DNA from: Candidatus Tanganyikabacteria bacterium
Lineage (GTDB): Bacteria > Cyanobacteriota > Sericytochromatia > S15B-MN24 > VGJW01
Direction: 5' to 3'
Assembly (NCBI GenBank): GCA_016867235.1
Contig: VGJY01000027.1
Coordinates: forward strand, 1-34,252
DNA length: 34,252 nt
Under the pieces are notes generated by a model that was not told the DNA's origin, searched no databases, and was given only the letters and a program-made list of their open reading frames with translations. Numbering within the stretch: position 1 is the stretch's first letter; the number at the start of each line of letters is the position of its first letter. A program made the translations under genes and the position numbers. Positions 1 to 5,899 of this stretch are shown piece by piece.

Positions 1-57
1 ACACTAGGCGCCCGACCGCCGAGGTCACAGTCCCGGTGAGGCAACAACGAGGCAACG

Positions 58-100
58 AAAAAAACGAGGAAGCGGACCAGATGTGTCTCTGATCCGCTTC
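58..100 (-). terminator. Rho-independent terminator of tRNA-Asn
   Basis: Read on the minus strand, a 12-bp stem (arms at 89-100 and 69-80, one mismatch that is a wobble pair in RNA) is followed four bases later by a run of seven T (complement of the A-run 58-64). It lies about 10 bases past the tRNA-Asn 3' end, so it fits a terminator for that gene. Confidence 0.85.
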
Positions 101-109
101 TTCACTAGG

Positions 110-182
110 CTCCGGCAACTGGACTCGAACCAGTGACCCGCTGATTAACAGTCAGCTGCTCTACCAACTGAGCTATGCCGGA
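110..182 (-). tRNA. tRNA-Asn (anticodon GTT)
   Basis: On the minus strand the segment folds as a complete cloverleaf. The acceptor arms are TCCGGCA/TGCCGGA, the D arm contains AGTTGGTAGA, and the anticodon stem GCTGA/TCAGC encloses the loop CTGTTAA with anticodon GTT. The T loop TTCGAGT closes the T arm. The discriminator base is G, as expected for bacterial tRNA-Asn. The 3' CCA is not encoded (the genome reads CCT after the discriminator), so it would be added after transcription. A promoter lies just upstream and a terminator just downstream, so this is a single-gene unit. Confidence 0.95.
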
Positions 183-196
183 ACGGTGTCGCGCCG

Positions 197-226
197 ATGG
201 TAGCAAGCCCTGAGATCGCTTGTCAA
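197..226 (-). promoter_or_regulatory. Sigma-70-type promoter of tRNA-Asn
   Basis: On the minus strand a perfect -35 TTGACA (complement of 221-226) is followed after 18 bp by the -10 TACCAT (complement of 197-202). The predicted transcript start is near 190, eight bases before the tRNA 5' end. The ATG at 197 on the plus strand sits inside this -10 box, which argues against using it as the start of the neighbouring plus-strand gene. Confidence 0.7.
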
Positions 227-271
227 GGCGCCCGGCGCCGCTTCATGCGCCCCATGGTACGATGCCGGACG

Positions 272-1483
272 ATGTCGCTCCAGAAGGTCGTGCCGTCCGG
301 CACACGCCGGCCGCGGCGGGCGGCTTCGGCAGCCCAGGTGCGGCGGCGGCACTTCGCGATCCTCTTGCTCCTGCTGGCGGGCCTGGTCGCCCTTGCGGCC
401 GGTCTGATGATGGTCGCCCGCTACGTCGCGCCCTGGGGCAACCTGTCCTGGCTGCTGGGCAACCCGAAGTTCCTGGACCGGCCGCGTAACGTGCTGGTGG
501 TGGGGCTCGACCGGGAAGGGCGCGGGGCGCGCGGCGACCTGTACATGCTAGCCCGTCTCGACACGCGCGTTCCGGCCGTGACGATCCTCTCGGTCCCGGT
601 CGAGACCCAGACCACCATACCGGGCTACGGCGTCGGGAAACTGGCCGACGTACCGGCCGTCGGGGGAGGTCCGCTGGCGCGGCAGACCATCGAGGCGCTC
701 CTTGGCGTCGGCGTGGACCGCCTGGTTATCCTCGATCCTGGCCTGCAGGGGCGGGTCATCGATCGCCTGGGAGGCATCGACGTGCTCGTGACCCGCGCCA
801 TGGCTTTCAAGGCCCCCGGCGCCGCCGCCACCGTCCAGGTACCGGCCGGTAAGCAACGCCTCGACGGGAAGCGGGCGATCGCCTTCGCAGCGGCGCGATC
901 CGGCGACGCCGGGGATCTCAAGCGCATCTCGCGCCAGCAGTACCTGGCGGCGGCCATCTTGCGGCAGGCCGGACGCAACCCCTGGAAACTGGCGAGCGCC
1001 ACCAAGGCGCTGGTCAAGGAGGCCGGCGGCGACCTGGCGCAGCCTGAAGCCGAGGAAGTCGTCCGCTTCCTGGAGAGCCATCCCACGACGCGATTCACGA
1101 CGATTCCGGGCGACCCCGGTTACGGCGGGGCGTGGATTCCGAGCCCGACGCGCATTCAGGCCCTGCTCGAGCGCGTCGAGTCGCTCAAGCAAAAGCCCGG
1201 CGCCAAGACGCCGATGGCCGAGATCCGGTTCAGCCCCAAGCGCGAGAAGGCGGCCAACGGGCTGGCAAATCAGCTCGTCGATCGCGGAGTGACCGTGGTG
1301 AGGACCGCCCCGCTGGAGGAAGAGGACGCGACCAACGTGGTGGCCCGGGAGCCGTCGGGGCGCGTCGATCACATCGTGCGTACCCTCCTGCCGGCAGCTC
1401 CGTGGGTCCTTTCCGACGATCCGTCGCCCTACTCGGCCGACTACACCATCGTCGTAGGCCTGGATGCCCCCGAGATCCGCTGA
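272..1483 (+). CDS. Divergent LytR-CpsA-Psr (LCP) family protein with LytR_C domain
   Basis: LCP proteins are membrane-anchored enzymes that transfer undecaprenyl-linked glycopolymers to the cell wall. From the chosen start (residue 1 = ATG 272; ATGs at 197, 245 and 254 are in frame) the 403-residue protein has a basic N-terminus and one membrane helix at about 29-47. An LCP-like domain spans about 72-265, and a LytR_C-type domain (from AEIRFSP to YTIVVGLD) forms the C-terminus. The active site is altered relative to the canonical LCP protein at 21918: the IPRDT motif reads VPVET (108-112), so the catalytic Arg and Asp are gone, and the first Arg of the RFR motif is Ala. The later Arg residues of the GDLKRISRQQ stretch remain. 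No SD precedes ATG 272, but TACGAT at 258-263 would place transcription near 270. The 3' end overlaps the ABC ATPase by 20 bases. The LCP fold is a confident call; loss of activity is inference. Confidence 0.8.
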   Translation: MSLQKVVPSGTRRPRRAASAAQVRRRHFAILLLLLAGLVALAAGLMMVARYVAPWGNLSWLLGNPKFLDRPRNVLVVGLDREGRGARGDLYMLARLDTRVPAVTILSVPVETQTTIPGYGVGKLADVPAVGGGPLARQTIEALLGVGVDRLVILDPGLQGRVIDRLGGIDVLVTRAMAFKAPGAAATVQVPAGKQRLDGKRAIAFAAARSGDAGDLKRISRQQYLAAAILRQAGRNPWKLASATKALVKEAGGDLAQPEAEEVVRFLESHPTTRFTTIPGDPGYGGAWIPSPTRIQALLERVESLKQKPGAKTPMAEIRFSPKREKAANGLANQLVDRGVTVVRTAPLEEEDATNVVAREPSGRVDHIVRTLLPAAPWVLSDDPSPYSADYTIVVGLDAPEIR

Positions 1484-2195
1484 TCCTGGACTCGCCTCCG
1501 ATCCGCTCCTGGAGGCCCGAGGGGTTCGGAAGGTCTTCCAGCGCGACGGAGAGCAGCTCGAGATTCTGGCGGGCATCGACTTGCAGGTCCGGGCCGGCGA
1601 ATTCGTGGCGATCACCGGGCCCTCCGGTAGCGGGAAGTCCACGCTCCTGTACCTGCTTGGTGCGCTGGATCGGCCGACATCGGGCGAGATCAGGCTGCTG
1701 GGCCGGGCGACCAACGAACTCGAGGATGCCGCGCTCGCGTCCATTCGCAACACGCTCGTGGGCTTCGTCTTCCAGTTCCACTTCCTGCTGATGGACCTGA
1801 CCGCCCTCGAAAACGTGATGGTGCCCGCCATGGTGGGCGGAGCCAGTCCGCAGCAGTGCGAGGCCAAGGCGCGGGCCCTCCTGGACCGGGTCGGCCTGTC
1901 GCACCGCCTGACCCATCGCCCCGCGCAGCTTTCCGGAGGCGAGCAGCAACGAGTCGCCGTCGCCAGGGCCCTGATGAACGGGCCGGCACTCCTGCTCGGA
2001 GACGAGCTGACGGGCAACCTCGACACGGCGGCGAGCGAGTCCATTTACCAGCTTCTGCGGGAGCACAACCGCGCCGAGGGCCAGACCATAGTGGTCGTAA
2101 CCCATAACCCCGCGCTCGCGGCCCATGCCGATCGGGTGCTCGAGATGGTGGACGGGAAGATTCTTGGGATCTCCGTCACGGGCCAGACCCTGTAG
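1464..2195 (+). CDS. ABC transporter ATPase, LolD/MacB type
   Basis: This 243-residue nucleotide-binding subunit powers a membrane partner by ATP hydrolysis at the inner face of the membrane. All motifs are present: Walker A GPSGSGKST (52-60), Q-loop Gln104, signature LSGGE (156-160), Walker B ALLLGDE (175-181) and H-loop His214. The D-loop context reads DELTGNLD where this subfamily usually has DEPTGNLD. Overall it matches the LolD/MacB/FtsE class, which handles lipoprotein release, efflux or division. The start overlaps the preceding LCP gene by 20 bases, so the two are probably translated together. No FtsX-like permease gene is adjacent, so the partner must be encoded elsewhere. The exact substrate cannot be read from the sequence. 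Confidence 0.9.
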   Translation: MPPRSADPGLASDPLLEARGVRKVFQRDGEQLEILAGIDLQVRAGEFVAITGPSGSGKSTLLYLLGALDRPTSGEIRLLGRATNELEDAALASIRNTLVGFVFQFHFLLMDLTALENVMVPAMVGGASPQQCEAKARALLDRVGLSHRLTHRPAQLSGGEQQRVAVARALMNGPALLLGDELTGNLDTAASESIYQLLREHNRAEGQTIVVVTHNPALAAHADRVLEMVDGKILGISVTGQTL

Positions 2196-2225
2196 ATCCG
2201 GCGGCCTGCCGCGATATGACCTGGT

Positions 2226-2336
2226 TTCGACCCCACGAACGAATTTCGAGTTTTTCTCGAACAAACGCTTGACGTTCGAACGGTCGGTCGATTATTCTCG
2301 ATGACATCTCGAACGTACTCTCGAAAGGAGCCCGCG
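2226..2336 (+). promoter_or_regulatory. recA promoter with clustered TTCGA/TCGAA operator-like repeats
   Basis: A -35 TTGACG (2269-2274) and a -10 TATTCT (2293-2298) are spaced by 18 bp, giving a start near 2305. The perfect palindrome GTTCGAAC (2274-2281) overlaps the -35. A second inverted repeat, TTCGAG-N5-CTCGAA (2245-2261), lies just upstream. TCGAA recurs at 2309-2313 and 2321-2325, and TTCGA at 2226-2230. This arrangement fits repressor control, and LexA is the expected regulator of recA by analogy. The motif is not the textbook Bacillus or Escherichia SOS box, so the repressor identity is inference. The SD AAAGGAG (2324-2330) lies six bases before ATG 2337. Confidence 0.65.
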
Positions 2337-3440
2337 ATGCCGCCCAAAGACACCGCCCCACCCGCCAAGGTCCCGTCCAAGGAAGTCGCCGGCTCGCAGC
2401 CAGCGCGCCCCACGCCCTCTCCCGAGCACGCCGAGAAGCTTCGCGCTATCGAGCTTGCCATCGGCGGCATCGAAAAGCAGTTCGGCAAGGGTTCGATCAT
2501 GAAGCTGGGCGACAACGCCCGCATGAAGGTCGCTACAGTACCGACGGGCATCCTCCCGCTTGACGTCGCTCTTGGCGTCGGCGGACTGCCCCGCGGCCGC
2601 GTCGTCGAGATCTACGGCCCGGAGTCCGGCGGCAAGACGACGGTCAGCCTCCAGGTGGTGGCGCAGGTGCAGCGGTCGGGAGGCATCGCGGCGTTCATCG
2701 ACGCCGAGCATGCGCTGGATCCCATCTACGCCGCCAAGCTCGGCGTGGACATCGACAACCTCCTGGTCTCGCAGCCCGACACCGGCGAGCAGGCCCTGGA
2801 AATCGCCGAGGCCCTCGTGCGCTCCGGCGCGGTCGATCTGGTCGTGGTCGATTCCGTGGCGGCCCTGGTGCCCAAGGCCGAGCTGGAGGGCGAGATGGGC
2901 GATGCCCACGTGGGCCTCCAGGCCCGCCTCATGAGCCAGGCCCTGCGCAAGCTCACCGCCGCCATCGGCAAGAGCGCCTCGATCGTCATCTTCATCAATC
3001 AGCTCCGGGAGAAGGTAGGCGTCATGTTCGGCAATCCCGAGGTCACCACGGGCGGTCGGGCCCTTCGCTTCTACGCTTCGGTCCGCATCGAGGTCCGGCG
3101 CATCGAGACCCTCAAGAAGGACGGCGTGGAGTTCGGCAACCGGGTGAAGGCCAAGGTGGTCAAAAACAAGGTGGCCCCGCCCTTCAAGGTCTCCGAATTC
3201 GATCTCTATTTCGGCGAAGGTGTGTCCCGCGAGGGCTGCATCCTGGACATGGCCGCCGACATGGGCATCCTCACCAAGAGCGGGACCTGGTACGCCTACG
3301 GCGAGACCAAGCTCGGGCAGGGCCGCGACTCTGCCAGGCTCTTCCTGGTGCAGAACCAGGATCTGGCGACCGAACTGGATCGGCTCGTACGCACCAAGCT
3401 CCAGCTCATCATTTCCGAATCCGTGCGCGACGACGACTAG
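2337..3440 (+). CDS. recA: Recombinase RecA
   Basis: RecA forms ATP-dependent filaments on single-stranded DNA for homologous recombination and induces the SOS response. The 367-residue product carries Walker [10 protein letters not shown] (94-102) and the conserved loop stretches [14 protein letters not shown] and [14 protein letters not shown]. Start choice: an upstream in-frame ATG (2301) lies before the predicted transcript start, whereas ATG 2337 has the SD AAAGGAG six bases upstream. The N-terminus carries about 23 extra Pro/Ala/Lys-rich residues before the usual RecA start, compared with the E. coli protein. The C-terminus ends in a short acidic tail (RDDD). The gene is followed by a strong GC hairpin and then a long repeat region. 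Confidence 0.98.
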   Translation: MPPKDTAPPAKVPSKEVAGSQPARPTPSPEHAEKLRAIELAIGGIEKQFGKGSIMKLGDNARMKVATVPTGILPLDVALGVGGLPRGRVVEIYGPESGGKTTVSLQVVAQVQRSGGIAAFIDAEHALDPIYAAKLGVDIDNLLVSQPDTGEQALEIAEALVRSGAVDLVVVDSVAALVPKAELEGEMGDAHVGLQARLMSQALRKLTAAIGKSASIVIFINQLREKVGVMFGNPEVTTGGRALRFYASVRIEVRRIETLKKDGVEFGNRVKAKVVKNKVAPPFKVSEFDLYFGEGVSREGCILDMAADMGILTKSGTWYAYGETKLGQGRDSARLFLVQNQDLATELDRLVRTKLQLIISESVRDDD

Positions 3441-3460
3441 AGGAGAGTCCCAGCCGCGCC

Positions 3461-3494
3461 AGCCCGGGGGCCGAGTCGCTCCGGTCCCCGGGCT
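3461..3494 (+). terminator. GC-rich hairpin after recA (possible terminator)
   Basis: A 9-bp perfect stem (3461-3469 with 3486-3494) extends inward past one mismatch. It lies 20 bases after the recA stop. No T-run follows, so it is not a canonical intrinsic terminator. It may slow or end transcription, or protect the 3' end of the transcript. Confidence 0.4.
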
Positions 3495-3556
3495 ACCCTC
3501 CGGGGTGGGGCTTCGTGGGTGATCTCAGGAAGCCCCTGGGTACTCAGGATCCTTGC

Positions 3557-3618
3557 GCCCGGGACCGCCGGCGTCCCGCCGGCCCCATGAGGCCGGCAAG
3601 ATGCCGGCGGTCCCGGGC
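3557..3618. repeat. REP-like nested palindrome
   Basis: Outer arms 3557-3572 and 3603-3618 are a perfect 16-bp inverted repeat. Nested within is a second perfect 7-bp stem (3578-3584 with 3591-3597) around a 6-base loop. The GCCGGC-rich, double-stem layout resembles dispersed REP or MITE-like intergenic elements. Only one full copy is in the window, so its dispersal is inference. Confidence 0.6.
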
Positions 3619-3750
3619 CGCATCGACTCTTGTTGCCGGTTCGTTCAGCGGTGTCGGCGCAGGCGGTGGAAAACTCTCTGGGGGTCTTGATTGCTTGAAC
3701 GCGGTCCGACCGGGCGCTCCTGGTAGGCTGCCATTCTTCGGGCTTCCTTC

Positions 3751-4191
3751 CTTGGCCGGCCGGCCGGGGTTCGCAACCTGGTCAGCGTCACGTGACGGGG
3801 ATCGGGCAGCGGGAAGCCGCGCAGGGTGCTGGTTTTGCGGCAATTGCGGGTCTTCTGTCCTGTGCTTCGCGGCGGGCTTCCGGAACCGGGATAGCGTCAC
3901 GTGACGGAGACTGCCGCCGGGAAGCAGCGCAGGGAGCGGGTTATGCCGCAATTGCGGGTTTTCGGTCCTGTGCTTCGCGGCGGGCGGCCCGGGGAAATCT
4001 GGCCGGCCGGCCGGCCGGGTTTCCGGAACCGGGCTTGCGTCACGTGACGAAGACTGCCGCCGGGAAGCCGCGCAGGGAGCGGGTTGTTCCGCACTTGCGG
4101 GTTTCCGGTCCTGGGCTTCGCGGCGGGCGGCCCGGGGAAATCTGGCCGGCCGGCCGGCCGGGCTTCCGGAACCCGGCCAGCGTCATGTGAC
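3751..4191. repeat. Tandem repeat array, 143-bp unit
   Basis: Units are bounded by the palindrome GTCACGTGAC at 3787, 3896 and 4039, and by GTCATGTGAC at 4182. The last two periods are exactly 143 bp (3896-4038 and 4039-4181), differing at roughly a dozen positions. The first period is 109 bp because it lacks a 34-bp block (GGCGGCCCGGGG to the GGCCGGCC run). A partial unit end is recognisable at 3751-3786. Each unit also holds a CCGCAATTGCGG-type palindrome and TTCCGGAA, and full units hold a run of overlapping GGCCGGCC. No convincing gene runs through it: the unit length is not a multiple of three. It fills the gap between the convergent recA and sigma factor genes; the rest of 3441-4205 shows only the two hairpins listed separately. 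Confidence 0.9.
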
Positions 4192-4205
4192 GGGATTCTT
4201 CAGGT

Positions 4206-5294
4206 TCAGTCCATGTACTCCGCGATGTGGCGCTCGATCATGGCGGTGCGAAGCTTGTTGAGCGCCTTGCCCTCGATCTGGCGGACGCGTTCGCGCGTGA
4301 CGCCGAAGCGGCGGCCGATTTCCTCGAGGGTGTGGACCTGGCCGTCGTCCAGGCCGAAGCGCAACGTGACGACCTCGCGCTCCCGGGCCGAGAGGACCGA
4401 CAGGACCGACTGCACGTCCTCGCGCAGCAGGAGTTGCGCCACGGTGGACGCGGGGCCGGGAGCCTCGCGGTCCACGATGAAGTCGCCCAGGCGGCTTTCC
4501 TCCTCCTTGCCGACGGGCGTCTCCAGCGAGATGGTGTCCTTCACGACGCGCTTGACTTCCTTGATCTTCTCGACCGGCACGTTGGCGGCCTCGGCGATCT
4601 CCTCGTCGGCCGGCCGGCGGCCCAGCTTCTGGGTCAGGCGCTGCGAGATGGCGCGGAGGCGGTTGATGGTCTCCACCAGGTGCACGGGAATGCGGATGGT
4701 GCGGGCCTTGTCGGCCAGGGCGCGGGTGATTGCCTGGCGGATCCACCACATCGCGTAGGTCGAGAATTTGTAGCCGCGGCGGTAATCGAATTTCTCGACG
4801 GCGCGGATGAGGCCCAGGTTGCCCTCCTGGATGAGATCGAGGAAGGACAGCCCCCGGCCCAGGTACTTCTTGGCGACGCTCACCACGAGGCGCAGGTTGG
4901 CTTCGATCATCCGCTTGCGCGCCTCCTGGCCGAGCTTGCCGTTTTCGGCCATCGCCTTGGCGAGCATCACCTCCTCTTCCGCGGTGAGCAGCGGAATGGC
5001 GCCGATCGAACGCAGGTACGCCTGGATGGGATCGGACGGCGCCACGCGCTCGGCGCGCTTCTCGCGCGGCGGGCGGACCACGGCCGGCGCCTCGTGCTCC
5101 TCCTCCACCGCCACCTCATCGGCCGGTTCCGCCGCCTCGGCGTGCGGCTCCTCCTCCTCGAAGAAGGTCACCCGGAGCGTCTGGTCCTCGGCCTCCTGCT
5201 CCTTCTCGACCTGCTCGAGCGCCACATCGGCCGGATCCGGCAAGTCGGCCAGGAGCTCCTTGAGGAGACCCTGATCGCCGTTCGTCCCGCTCAT
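4206..5294 (-). CDS. Sigma-70 family RNA polymerase sigma factor (RpoD/SigA-like)
   Basis: Sigma factors direct RNA polymerase to promoters. The 362-residue protein has an acidic N-terminal segment (about 1-85, with a Glu-rich stretch). Region 1.2 begins at [11 protein letters not shown] (about 88). Region 2 follows with [17 protein letters not shown] and [15 protein letters not shown], then region 3. Region 4.2 ends the protein with [20 protein letters not shown]. Region 2.4 and the 4.2 helix-turn-helix match the primary or group-2 class that reads TTGACA/TATAAT promoters, consistent with the promoters seen here. Whether it is the principal sigma (rpoD/sigA) or a close group-2 paralogue cannot be settled from one window. 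A G-rich SD (GGGGGGG) lies about six bases before the ATG. No convincing promoter was found in the 149-base gap upstream. Confidence 0.95.
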   Translation of the reverse strand: MSGTNGDQGLLKELLADLPDPADVALEQVEKEQEAEDQTLRVTFFEEEEPHAEAAEPADEVAVEEEHEAPAVVRPPREKRAERVAPSDPIQAYLRSIGAIPLLTAEEEVMLAKAMAENGKLGQEARKRMIEANLRLVVSVAKKYLGRGLSFLDLIQEGNLGLIRAVEKFDYRRGYKFSTYAMWWIRQAITRALADKARTIRIPVHLVETINRLRAISQRLTQKLGRRPADEEIAEAANVPVEKIKEVKRVVKDTISLETPVGKEEESRLGDFIVDREAPGPASTVAQLLLREDVQSVLSVLSAREREVVTLRFGLDDGQVHTLEEIGRRFGVTRERVRQIEGKALNKLRTAMIERHIAEYMD

Positions 5295-5443
5295 CGCTCG
5301 CCCCCCCGGTCCCAGGTTTGGGACTTGCTGAGCCTACTCCAGTCAAGAAGCCGGGGGCAAGCGCCGAACAAGCGTCTCAGGGGCATCAAAATGCGACCGG
5401 GGGCCGCTCGGCGCGAGCGACCCTCGGAAAGCCGGCGTCGAAT

Positions 5444-5737
5444 TCACCAGTGCGCGATGGCGTCCTCGACGTCCCGGTAGGATCCGGCCAGGCGGGCGGC
5501 GTAATCGGCCCACTCGGTCTGGCCGCTGCGTCCCAGCAGCCGGGAGTACCGGCCGAGGGCGGCGCGCTTGTAGGCGAGAGTCCGGCCCTCGTCGAAGATC
5601 AGGCGATGCACCGTCTCCCAGAACCGCTCGAGGCGAGCGTCCCGGCGCGGGTCCGCGGAGGTGGTGATGGTGACGGTCGCCGGCCCCGCCGGGGCCACGT
5701 CCAACCGAAGCTCTTGAGCCTTCACCTGCGACGACAT
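5444..5737 (-). CDS. Hypothetical protein, 97 aa
   Basis: I do not recognise this family. The product is soluble, with no signal peptide or membrane segment. An N-terminal beta-like part (VKAQELRLDVAPAG, then TVTITTSA) is followed by a helical Arg- and aromatic-rich part (RLERFWETVHRLIFDEGRTLAYKRAA to DVEDAIAHW). ATG 5737 was chosen over the in-frame 5791 start because a purine-rich GAAGGGA lies just upstream. It is read away from the PLD gene and toward the sigma factor gene, 149 bases from it. A shared transcript with the sigma factor is possible but not shown. Confidence 0.6.
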   Translation of the reverse strand: MSSQVKAQELRLDVAPAGPATVTITTSADPRRDARLERFWETVHRLIFDEGRTLAYKRAALGRYSRLLGRSGQTEWADYAARLAGSYRDVEDAIAHW

Positions 5738-5827
5738 CCTGATTCCCTTCTCCCTATCCCCTTGGTGGGTCGACACGCTTACTGTACCCACGGGGTGTCA
5801 AGAGACTGAAAAGTGACTGTTAAGAGA

Positions 5828-5867
5828 AGGGTAAGTGCTTGGTAATTTTTTAACCCAAGCTTACCCT
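5828..5867. promoter_or_regulatory. Imperfect inverted repeat in divergent intergenic region
   Basis: AGGGTAAG (5828-5835) pairs with CTTACCCT (5860-5867), and CTTGG (5838-5842) with CCAAG (5855-5859). A 2-base bulge and an AT-rich 12-base loop complete the hairpin. It sits between two divergent genes in the most AT-rich part of this gap, which suits an operator or a promoter-proximal structure. It could equally shape the 5' end of a transcript. Confidence 0.45.
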
Positions 5868-5899
5868 CGCTAACCGGAGAGCCATTCGATAACAACCTT

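Noticed and set aside
548-2044. Long minus-strand open frame opposite the LCP and ABC genes
   Set aside because: It is antisense to two recognisable genes, has Arg/Ala/Gly-rich low-complexity translation and no known motif; it is a by-product of high GC.
3515-4190. Open frames through the 143-bp repeat region on both strands
   Set aside because: They persist only because the GC-rich repeats lack stops; the unit length is not a multiple of three, so the repeats would be read in different frames.
3787-4191. CRISPR array
   Set aside because: Whole 143-bp units repeat with internal divergence; there are no short conserved repeats separated by unique spacers and no cas genes.
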